Source: Alloascoidea africana
Taxonomy: Eukaryota > Ascomycota > Alloascoideomycetes > Alloascoideales > Alloascoideaceae
Length of the DNA: 64,000 bases
Reading direction: 5' to 3'
NCBI GenBank assembly: GCA_030581615.1
Contig: JAKTTT010000084.1
Span: 1-64,000 of the forward strand
The first letter of the stretch is position 1. Each line of letters begins with the position of its first letter. Positions 55,976 through 64,000 of the stretch are shown in pieces. The notes below the pieces were generated by a model that ran no database searches, had not been told where the DNA came from, and saw nothing but the letters and a program-made list of their open reading frames with translations. A program made the translations under genes and the position numbers.

Positions 55976-57165
55976 ATGGCTTCCTATACGTTTTCATGGT
56001 AGGCAATTTGCTTGGGCTCATATAGCCATACAGTCACTTGCTTGCTCTATGCTGATCATCGAAAGCTGGCGGCGTCAATGATAAGCTCTACTTTTACTAA
56101 CTTTCTGATAACGCCCATTGTTGTGTTAAAGGCCATCGGGACCATCAGAAGTGTTTGTGACAGGGACTTTCGATAACTGGTCTAAATCAATACCTATGAT
56201 AAGGTCTTCAGACGGAAGTTTTAGCATTACAATCCCATTGGAGAAGGAGAAAATCTTGTTTAAGGTGGGTAGAAATCAGATCATTTTTAGTTCCGAGATC
56301 TAACACTAGTGATTGATCTTTTGCATAGTACGTGGTTGACGGCGAGTGGTTAACGTCCTCGGATCAGGAAATTGAAACCGACGCTTCAGGTCATCAAAAC
56401 AATGTGGTTTATCCAGAGAAGCTCCCCAAGGACAAGCTGATCCCTGAGTCTGGAGGAGTCATTTCTAGTTCAGCATTGGTAAATAATGCTGAACATAAAC
56501 ACAAAGATACTGAGAACGCCTATGCTCGCACGCAGGTTTTGCCAAAATCTGACTCGAAACAGCAAACCTTGGGAGAGCCGGGACTCGTAATGCCCACTAA
56601 TTCTGACCAAATCGATGCTTTCCGCACCGTCTCTTCAGTGGATCCAAAGTCGCTTAACCAGGACAAAGAGAAGAAGATAGAGCCCAACGATGGACCTAAA
56701 CCCACTGTTCTTCCGAAAGAAGAGTCAACTCAGCAGACCTTGGGAGAGCCGGGAATCGTGATTCCCGCTAATGCTGACCAAATCGATGCTTTCCGCACCG
56801 TCTCTTCAGTGGATCCAAAGTCGCTTAACCAGGACAAAGAGAAAGAGAAGAAGGTAGAGCCCAACGATGGACCTAAACCCACTGTTCTTCCAAGAGAAGA
56901 GTCAACTCAGCAGACCTATGGAGGTGGTCCAGGATTAGTGGTTCCTACAGACCCGGCCACAATTGAGGCCTTCACTAATGTTTCTACGGTAGACCCGAAA
57001 GGTTTGAACAACGATGAGAATGCAGTTCCTCAGTCCAGCGGTTCTCAAAGAGCGCCAGCCAAGGCTACAGAAGGATCCACCCCAATAGCTTCACCTTCCT
57101 CGACACCTTCCAAGACCAAAAGAAAGTCGGGAGTTTTTGGAAAGCTAAGGAAGTTCTTATCCTGA
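55976..57165 (+). CDS. CRP1: CRP1/MDG1-like protein with AMPK-type glycogen-binding fold (three exons)
   Basis: Exons 55976-55998, 56132-56264 and 56329-57165 give 330 residues. The 23-nt first exon encodes MASYTFS and two bases of a Trp codon; splicing yields YTFSWPSGPSEVFVTGTFDN, then WSKSIPM and ITIPLEKEKILFKYVVDGEW, a complete CBM48/AMPK-beta-type domain. Intron 1 starts GTAGGC and ends AAAG; intron 2 starts GTGGGT, has CTAAC and ends TAG. After the domain come LIPESGG and three copies of a ~55-residue unit (GEPGL/IV...QIDAFRTVSSVDPKSLNQ), then the family's basic tail KRKSGVFGKLRKFLS. S. cerevisiae Crp1 binds cruciform DNA in vitro, and Mdg1 affects pheromone signalling; the cellular role is not settled. 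Confidence 0.88.
56560..57015 (+). repeat. Tandem repeat inside the CRP1-like gene
   Basis: Two nearly identical units (about 56565-56735 and 56736-56908) and a diverged third (about 56909-57012). The first two share long identical DNA such as ATCGATGCTTTCCGCACCGT, suggesting recent duplication or gene conversion. By recall, the S. cerevisiae protein has a single matching segment (GPVLVPNPGEIKEFTEI). Confidence 0.85.
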
Positions 57166-57592
57166 TCCTTGGGCTCTTGGCGTTTCTTTTTCTGGCTCTA
57201 ATGTGCTGTGGTGCTTGGCAGCTTTTTCTATGATTGTTATTTTTCTTTATGAGATTTCAATTAGTACCACGGATAATTTGTTCTTTCCTTGCAGACCACT
57301 ATATACAATTCCACTACTGTACATCATTCCTGTCTGAAATAGCTGTAATTGCTCTGTTTGATAAGTAGCCCATGGAAAATCCAGTAACTGGGTGGTAAGC
57401 GGTGGAAGGAAAGGCCATACAAGGTTCCAAAGGGTCATGTGAGAAGCTGGGATAGGGTAGGATAGGTTAGGGAAAGAAAGGAAACGGTCAGATCATTTCT
57501 ATCTAGTCTTTTTTTCCTGTTGTTTTTTCTTCTCACCGAAATTTCGAAACGCTTCTTTTTCCACTTCTTATCCTTCTATTTAGGTAAGCACT
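57166..57592 (+). promoter_or_regulatory. RIM101 upstream region with two PacC-type sites
   Basis: CTTGGC at 57176-57181 and 57214-57219 is the complement of GCCAAG, the core bound by Rim101/PacC. Two sites 38 bp apart could allow autoregulation. Such a hexamer also occurs by chance about once per kilobase (counting both allowed forms and strands), so this is only suggestive. CT-rich tracts precede the ATG. Confidence 0.35.
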
Positions 57593-59026
57593 ATGAACAA
57601 CTTTTTGCTACCGGTGCCGGGCGTGATGGGATACGGGCAGGAAGATTGCTTAAATCTGGAGCGGCCAAGGTCGACGGTCAGCAGCAGCAACAACAGTACG
57701 AGCCAGGAGGTCGAGTCGATCATGTCCGGGAGATCGCCATACTCGACGGGGTCGTCAGCCACGTCGGACTCTGGAGGGTCGCCTCTGGCGACGTCGGCGA
57801 AGCTGGACGAAACACAGATTTTGGAGTGCCAATGGCGGGAGTGCGGGCTGTCGTTCCGGGGAGCAGAGGCGCTGTACTCGCATCTGTGCGAAGACCACGT
57901 CGGGCGCAAAAGCACAAACAACCTGTCGCTGACCTGCTTCTGGACCGGGTGCTCGGCCACGGCGGGCAAGCGCGATCATATGACGTCGCATGTGCGGGTG
58001 CACGTGCCGCTCAAGCCGTTCGGGTGCGACCGGTGCCCGCGGCGCTTCAAGCGCCCGCAGGACCTGAAGAAGCACCAGAAGACGCACTCGGGCTCGCTCC
58101 GTCACAACTACAGTTACTCGTCCGCACCCGCACCCGCACCCGCACCCGCACCCGCACCCGCGTCGAAGCGCACGCGCGAGGAAGCCGCGGTCACAGAGTT
58201 TTCCCGCGGCATCAAGAAGACCCGGTCCGACCCCAGCTATACGGCCGACATGGCCTCGCGGCTGTCGAATCTCGAGCGGCTGCTGGGCGTTTTTCCGACA
58301 TCTTGTCCGGGTGGAGAGCTGCCGCCACCCCCACCCCCACCCCCACCACAGCCACAGCCACAACAACTGCACCTGCGGGACCCGCTGCCGGACCCGCTGC
58401 CGGACCTGCTGCCGGACCTGCTGCCGGACCCGCTGTCCGATCCGCTGTCCGATCCGCTGTCGGACCTCGACTTCCAGGAGCTGATGGAGGCAGACACCTT
58501 TATAGCGCTGTTGGCTTCGGACATGGACCGGTGTTTGGACCAGGGCCTGGTCCATGGTCTTCCCCTTCCCGAAACCACATACCCGCTAACCGCCCCGTTC
58601 GCGTTCGCAGACTCGACGATATCCGGAACACCGTCCGGACCGGAACCGCTGTACCCTTCGTTCCACCTTCCGGCGGCCCCGACGTCGTTCCAGCCCGCGC
58701 TTGGAGGAAGATACGACGCTCCTCCAAGCCAAAAGCTGGTGTACAGTACCTCTCAGCGTGCGTCCCTCTCGTCCTCGCCAGCTGAACCCGAGCAGGCAAC
58801 GATAGAACCTGCTGCTAAGACAAATAGCACAGACGGCCTAGCTTTGGTCTCGGCTTTCTCAAACCTCACGCTGCACAGCAACCAGGATCGTGCCGCCGAC
58901 GCTGAGCTGGTGCAAAAACACAAAAAGCTGGTGAAACAGGCAAAGGACATAATAGAGAGAATGCTGGCCAAAGCCCGGCCCGAGAAGAAAGCAACCTCCT
59001 TGTACCCCGCCATCACCACCTACTGA
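57593..59026 (+). CDS. RIM101: pH-response transcription factor Rim101/PacC
   Basis: A 477-residue zinc-finger factor that governs the response to ambient alkaline pH. Three C2H2 fingers in the PacC arrangement: C79-H102 ([10 protein letters not shown]), C115-H137 ([19 protein letters not shown]), and C145-H165 ([20 protein letters not shown]). The linker [10 protein letters not shown] is diagnostic. Downstream are an Ala-Pro run, poly-Pro, a Pro-Asp-Leu repeat ([13 protein letters not shown]), an acidic segment, and at the very C-terminus LYPAITTY, matching the YPx(L/I) motif that Rim20/PalA binds before proteolytic activation. The gene is far richer in GC than most of the window, which creates long spurious frames on both strands. 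The ATG at 57593 fits the family; no intron is needed. Tightly followed by the RCR1-like gene on the same strand. Confidence 0.93.
   Translation: MNNFLLPVPGVMGYGQEDCLNLERPRSTVSSSNNSTSQEVESIMSGRSPYSTGSSATSDSGGSPLATSAKLDETQILECQWRECGLSFRGAEALYSHLCEDHVGRKSTNNLSLTCFWTGCSATAGKRDHMTSHVRVHVPLKPFGCDRCPRRFKRPQDLKKHQKTHSGSLRHNYSYSSAPAPAPAPAPAPASKRTREEAAVTEFSRGIKKTRSDPSYTADMASRLSNLERLLGVFPTSCPGGELPPPPPPPPPQPQPQQLHLRDPLPDPLPDLLPDLLPDPLSDPLSDPLSDLDFQELMEADTFIALLASDMDRCLDQGLVHGLPLPETTYPLTAPFAFADSTISGTPSGPEPLYPSFHLPAAPTSFQPALGGRYDAPPSQKLVYSTSQRASLSSSPAEPEQATIEPAAKTNSTDGLALVSAFSNLTLHSNQDRAADAELVQKHKKLVKQAKDIIERMLAKARPEKKATSLYPAITTY
58115..58475 (+). repeat. Low-complexity repeats in RIM101
   Basis: CGCACC repeats (Ala-Pro) near 58122-58162 and GACCCGCTGCCG-type repeats (Asp-Pro-Leu-Pro) near 58378-58466, with a CCACCC run between. 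They are coding and in frame, and probably variable in length. Confidence 0.8.
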
Positions 59027-59172
59027 CGGGCTTCTACGTAGAATAGTTTGCTTTAATCTACTCTCGCAAGTTTCTTGCTATCGAGAAGACTGAAAAAGAA
59101 AGTTGCTTAGTAACATTTCCACCTCCCTTTATTTCGGTCCCATCATCTTCACGGTGACAGAACTCGCATCTA

Positions 59173-59876
59173 ATGTTAACAGCTCGAAGTGAGTCAATTC
59201 AACAAGGATTTTGTACCTGTGTCCAAGTTCTAACCCTTAGTAACCAGGCAGTAACAACGACTGCGACGGGAGTGACTGTGGCGGCCGCTCATCGTGGTTT
59301 TGGGCCCGGTGGATCATCTTCGTACTGTTCATTGTGGCATGTGTAATTGCCTTGTTGTTTAGTGTTCGGTCTAATAAGAGACGGAGAAGTATGGGGAAAG
59401 CTCCAATCTACGGAACCGGCTGGATGATGCCTCCGTCTTATAAAGAGAGCCAACGGCGCCAGCGACGATTGTGGTGGCAGCGAGGACAGCACCAGCAGCC
59501 TCAGCTCCAGCCTCAACCTCAACCTCAACCTCTGCAACCTCTACAACCTCTGCGACAGCAGCAGACCGCAAAAAACACCGGTTATGATGTCCCAGCATAT
59601 AGCGAGCAAGTCGCTTTAACAGATGCGGGATACTTTGACTCTAGGGGCAATTTTGTTCAGATTCGCCCTTCAACCTATATCCAGCCTCCTCAACAGGCAT
59701 ACCAAGGGTTTGCCCAAACTGCAGAACCTGGAAATCACAATAGCTTTCCCAATTCGGAAAACCAACGGCAAAACCCTCCAAGTAACAACCTCGAACTTCA
59801 AGATCTTAGCCGCTCAGATGAAACTACATCTCAGGTTCCCTCATCCTCAGCACCAAACGCTAGTCGTGAACTATGA
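59173..59876 (+). CDS. RCR1: RCR1/RCR2-like membrane protein (two exons)
   Basis: Exon 1 is only 16 nt (59173-59188); exon 2 is 59248-59876; the intron starts GTGAGT, contains CTAAC and ends CCAG, giving 214 residues. The splice provides a short lumenal N-terminus (SSNNDCDGSDCGGRSSWFW) before one membrane helix (WIIFVLFIVACVIALLF, ~27-43). The family core follows: RRRSMGKAPIYGTGWMMPPS with PPSY, the PPxY motif through which Rcr1 binds the Rsp5 ubiquitin ligase. After a Gln/Pro tract come VPAYSEQ and AGYFDSRGNFV, also conserved. In S. cerevisiae Rcr1/Rcr2 act in ER/endosomal sorting and affect chitin deposition and Congo-red resistance. A second acceptor (TTAG, 6 bases earlier) would introduce a stop. 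Confidence 0.87.
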
Positions 59877-62800
59877 TCTGGTTGTGTGTGGTTAAAGTTG
59901 GCAAAGCATAGTTTTTAATATTTGTGTTTTGTCTTTTTGATATCAGTCTAGTATCCCCAAACCTGACCAAACTTTGGTGTCAAAGTCACCATTAATCCAT
60001 TTCTATGGCCACATATCTATTTTTTGGAGAATATAAAAGTTCGGTGACTTTAATCAAGAATTTTTTGCTGATAGGCAAGGACAGTGTTTCTCATCTAGCT
60101 AAACCTGTAACAAGAAAATATGCACTTTCCCCCAATCTTTCATGTATTTGTATAGCCATATCCTCTCTATTCTTTTGCACACACTAGCTGGGACCTTTGC
60201 CAATTCTGTGAGCAATTCAATCATTATTGGTGCGAAAAGTGATTTCAGTACAAAGGAGGTTGCCAGACATGTCGCTGTGATGTCTATCTAATATTTCGAA
60301 GTATTCAAAGTATAAGACCGAGAGAAAAATACAAGGAGACATTAAAGCTTTCTGTCTTCAATCAGAAACTCGTATAGATGCTGACCAATCCAGAAAAGTA
60401 GAAATTCAGTTCAAGCAGGAAAATGTGTTATAGATATTGCAAGCAATCTAGAACATGCTCGCTACAGCATAACCAGATTCTTCTTTGAACTCATCAACAC
60501 AAGACAGTACAATCGTGTATCTGCCACAAGAGAATGCTTATAGAACCCAACCTGGACCGAAAAAGATATTCTGGATGAACGAGTGGCGATTCCGAGACTT
60601 TGAAGCGTAGCAGTAGATCAGTCATTGTTAGGGCTGGGTATTTTGACAAGGTCGGGTTTTATCACCTCTTTTGTAATTTCCTAAATACGTGCGCTTTATC
60701 AGGTCTTAATTCATTTCTTTAGTTTCTTCTCTCCTTTTTGCCTCTCAGCGGCAATTAAAGTACAATAACTGTTGTGGAAGTCCCGCTGACCTTCCCGATG
60801 AGCTAGTTTAAACTTTGAGATTGTAAGCTTATCCAATGATCAATCAATCACTCGACACTTCATCACTTACAGCTTAGGAAATAATGAGAAAATCCCCAGC
60901 TTAGAAGAGGATTTGCTTTTCTCCCTTACGCTGTTTTTCGGGTTTTAAGAAGGGAAAAGAACACCTTAGGATTTGCATTGAGTCTAGCATCTAAGATTTT
61001 TGTTGATATTGGACGATCTTCAACATCGTCAACTTCAATATTACAGCGCATAAGGTGTCTTCTAACAGTTCGGTTGATATGTTCCTATTTTTATCCGTTG
61101 TTTTCTTGAATTCATCCAGAATTTCTGGATTTTATTGGGATAAAAGGAACAGCGTCTTAGATGACTTCAATGGGGAAAATGTCTGGTAGTTTCCTGTTGT
61201 GATTCTTTGAAACTGTTAGGATTAAAATAGATATGCCCGAAGGAGTTCTCCGTCCCCAAAGTTTCTGACGCAAGAAAAGAAATATATTATTTATATTCTA
61301 GTTTAATATGTATCAAAGATCTTATAGATAGTTCTCGCTGTTTAGTTTTAGTCTTTGAGAAAGTATTGGTTTCTTTTTCATCTTTATTATTCATGACTGG
61401 CACTGGATCAACTCTTGCATTCGATAAAATGGACATTAAACAGATGCTCTAAATTCTACAGGCGAAGCTGGAAAGGTCTCAGGCTCGGAGCAGAAACGAA
61501 TAGAAACCCGTGAATTTTGATCCTGTTTATCACCTTTCGGTGTTGATTTTTTTGTTCCTGATTTGTGGTGAAAAACAGGGGTCACTTTCTTAGAATTCTC
61601 TTGTTCGGCTCCAAGGTATGTCAGATAGAAAGAACATTTTGTTGCAGAGAGTATATGTGTCTACTTAGAGCATAGGAACCCTTCTTGATAGTTATCAATA
61701 TATGTTATGTTGTACTTATGCCTCCAAAAATGAGTTCATGTTTGTTAATATCCTTCCAGGGCTTGCTGGTTTTCCTTATAACCGAACCAAAAGCAGTAAA
61801 CTTTCAATATAGCAAAAAGTAAGGATTTCACGCGCTAACAGCAAGTGCTTATCATTGATACTCAAACTTTTTTGTGAACACTATTATTCAAAGCCGTTCT
61901 ATAGAGTAGTAGCTATGTAAACTGTCTGAAACTTCAATATGGCAATGCGGGAAGAGCTGTTTAATGAGAGTAAGCCAGCGCAAAATATCGGTTGGAAATA
62001 CTCGCAGAGCTTATGATCAAACAAGAAAAAGCCATAGCTGGCTATTGAAATCTACTAATATATAAGTATATGTGGTGTCCTCCTTATACTGACACATATT
62101 GACCGCAATGCTCCTTGGAGAAGAAGATGGAAAAGAATAGTGGGACACTACTAGAAACAGAAGATTTTTAGCTTAGGGTCTGCGGGAACGGGATGGCTTC
62201 CCTGTGTCGTATTTCTCTAAAGATCCCTTCGGAATTATGTTCTCAAAGTTGAATAACAAAACTGAAAAGCGTGGTCAAGCATATCATATCACACTGTTTA
62301 AACAGCATTCATTTGTCCAAGGATCAAATTTGGTGTTTGAGTAGCACGCAATACTTGAATTATACACTCTGGGCTTCTTTGCTTACATTCTGTATCTTTT
62401 GTTTTTTCTTATCTCATCAGCTTGTTACGTAGCGGGCTACTCACAGAGCGGCGGGTTCTCAGGAATAGAGATTGCTAAAAGGAAGATTAAGAGGGCAAGA
62501 AAATGCTGTTCAACCACTCATCAACTAGGTTTTTGTAGAATCCATCTACTTGTTATTGATGCGTGTAAACGTCTCAGCTGACGCAAAACCAAAAAACACG
62601 AAATTTGAGCTAAAGTTAGGGCCTTTTGCACTTTTACTTATAAGAACCGAGTTCAAACTCTACTATGTATTAGCCATTTACACCTTCAAGCACTTTGGTT
62701 TCTAAGCATTCGTGCTGAAGCATAAAGCTTGTGGGCTGATTAAAAAGTGTTTGATTACCAAACTTTTCTGCTTGGTTAAGGAGTAGTTCATAACCTGGTA

Positions 62801-63381
62801 TTCACCAGAGCTTCCCAAACTTTTGGTTTTGATCGCATCTGGCTAATAGACTGTTACGTTCCTTATTAGCACCTGCTGTACTCACTTTTACCCAGTTCTA
62901 CTATTATTCTAAAGTCAAGAACCAAAGGTTCAGGAAGGTTTGTTCCTATTTGATATACTCAAAATGCATTTCTTGACGAAAACTGCGGCTTTGGAATATG
63001 ACCTCGCCATAAAAAGTCTTAGGCTACAGTATACCCTAAAGAACAATCATTTTAAAGGAACTTCAAACACAAGACAAGACTTTGAGTCAATCAGCTTGAT
63101 ACTACTATTATCCTGCAGTGCAGGATGTAAAACAAAATCAGGTAGTCAGCATGACCACCACTAATGGAAGCTTTACTACTTTAATTCTTACAGTACTGAG
63201 TTTAAATTATGGTACCTACTATCCTAAATGCTACCCTATGGTTTTTACCTTCCTAGAAAACCTTTGAGTTCCCAACCCAGGCTTTGTGAGCCACGCTAAA
63301 TGAAATGCCCTTTAACAAACCTTATTGAAACACAAAAGCAGATGCTATAATACAAAAAAGGTGTGTTGCAGAAACCCTAGA
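59877..63381. other. 3.5-kb gene-free stretch
   Basis: AT-rich DNA with no frame longer than about 75 codons and no recognised motif. No transposon ends or RNA genes were seen. Confidence 0.5.
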
Positions 63382-64000
63382 CTATTGATGAATGCTGTGT
63401 TTGCTGCTTAAAGGGATTTGGCTGTAAAAAGCTGTTGTTGGTCCTATCCGAGCCCTCTTCAACCTCAGCTGCTCTCCCTGTATTGTATATTGACCCTGTG
63501 ATTGCTCCCCGGCATTCTGATTTTCCTGAACTTCAATTTCAATGCCTCTCTTTCTACAATCTTGGAAGAGAGAATTTGATTCGATCTCTTGCTCAAGTCC
63601 TAAACCCAAGCCAGTTTCTTCAAAGCTGGTAGAGTCTGAATGATTGCTGGTATTAATACTGATGCCATTCTGAAAGGAAAACAGAGGTAATGCGTGGACA
63701 CTCGATGACGTTGATGTTATGTTTATCCCTTCAGAGATAAATACCTGTTTTGGGCTACCACCATTTTCGCTGGTAGGATAAACAATTTCAGCTAGTGGGT
63801 TACTTCCGGTTGTCGGTGCCATAGATGCTACAGATAAAGGCGTGATTGGAGTAGTAGGAGCTCCTGAAGTCGGAGTGCACAAGAGCTTTCCCTCTTCGTT
63901 AAAATCAACAGGCTTTTTTAGCGTTTCGATTGAGTTGGTCGTGTCATGTTGAGGGCCGAGATTAAATTGGCCTGGGGCCCTAGCTTCACGTTTGTAGAGA
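63382..64000 (-). CDS. C-terminal part of an unidentified protein (runs off the window)
   Basis: The minus-strand frame is open from the window edge to the stop at 63382, about 205 codons. It starts in REARAPGQFNLGPQ and continues with SIETLKKPVDFNEEGKLL, a Thr/Pro/Ser-rich segment (TSGAPTTPITPLSVASM), ISINTSNHSDSTSF, a Gly-Leu run and a basic end (LRLKRARIGPTTAFYSQIP). The low-complexity Ser/Thr/Gln composition and basic cluster resemble nuclear regulators, but no domain is visible, so no function is claimed. The true start lies beyond 64000. Confidence 0.7.
   Translation of the reverse strand, partial: LYKREARAPGQFNLGPQHDTTNSIETLKKPVDFNEEGKLLCTPTSGAPTTPITPLSVASMAPTTGSNPLAEIVYPTSENGGSPKQVFISEGINITSTSSSVHALPLFSFQNGISINTSNHSDSTSFEETGLGLGLEQEIESNSLFQDCRKRGIEIEVQENQNAGEQSQGQYTIQGEQLRLKRARIGPTTAFYSQIPLSSKHSIHQ

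Noticed and set aside
57755-58555. 266-codon minus-strand frame opposite RIM101
   Set aside because: Antisense shadow of the same GC-rich repeats (Gly/Trp and Arg/Gln runs); no motif.
57520-58785. 421-codon plus-strand frame overlapping RIM101
   Set aside because: It overlaps the zinc-finger gene in another frame, has Arg/Ala-rich low-complexity content typical of GC-rich antiframes, and shows no domain.

Overview
The window looks like a chromosome segment from a budding-yeast-type ascomycete (Saccharomycotina), probably from an early-diverging lineage (Yarrowia / Dipodascaceae / Trichomonascaceae side). The reasons are yeast-type genes (RDH54, RMT2, ERG2, RIM101, a CRH-family transglycosylase, GNT1, CRP1, PHO89, RCR1) mixed with types better known from filamentous fungi (an AlkB protein with CUE and GRF domains, an expanded-type BCS1-like relic, pogo/Fot1 transposons). 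Several genes carry one or two short introns with GTRRGY-like donors and a CTAAC branch site close to the acceptor. CTG is read as leucine in conserved positions (e.g. the FLDAWNIGAND stretch of PHO89), so this is not a CUG-Ser yeast. The exact genus cannot be given from the sequence alone.

Layout. 1-13 kb is gene-poor and full of fossils: a decayed pogo/Fot1 element (about 1.5-2.35 kb), a truncated BCS1-like AAA-ATPase pseudogene (4.7-5.5 kb), three partial units of an unknown GC-richer gene arranged as nested inverted repeats (8.2-9.56 kb), a 164-bp MITE (10.95-11.11 kb) and a TM9SF/EMP70-type pseudogene (11.3-12.86 kb). 13-25 kb is a compact gene island: ERG2 and a bZIP factor (divergent), a yapsin-like protein with altered active-site motifs, the CUE-AlkB-GRF protein and RDH54 (divergent, 117 bp apart), RMT2 (stops 9 bp from the RDH54 stop) and a CRH/UTR2-type GPI cell-wall transglycosylase. 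25-41 kb holds only four genes: an MFS sugar porter, two PHO89-type Na+/phosphate symporters pointing away from each other, and a Myb/SANT-like factor with a Cys-rich insertion. 41-49 kb has a transposon cluster (43.5-47 kb), including one young deletion derivative with perfect 33-bp inverted ends, and then GNT1. 49-56 kb is a desert. 56-60 kb is a second island: CRP1/MDG1-like, RIM101 and RCR1-like. 60-63.3 kb is empty, and the right edge cuts through the 3' end of an unidentified gene.

Functional themes. Cell surface and secretion: the UTR2-like transglycosylase, the yapsin-like GPI protein, the Golgi transferase GNT1, the Congo-red-resistance homologue RCR1 and the membrane-sterol enzyme ERG2. 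Ambient pH and phosphate: RIM101 and the PHO89 pair, which in other yeasts belong to the alkaline response. DNA repair: the AlkB protein and RDH54 share a promoter. I saw no rRNA, tRNA or CRISPR.

The most unusual signals are the recurring pogo/Fot1 derivatives that keep the N-terminal helix-turn-helix and the C-terminal zinc knuckle but have lost the DDE core, the nested inverted gene units at 8.2-9.56 kb, the CUE-AlkB-GRF architecture, and the DIS/DSR active-site motifs in the yapsin-like protein.
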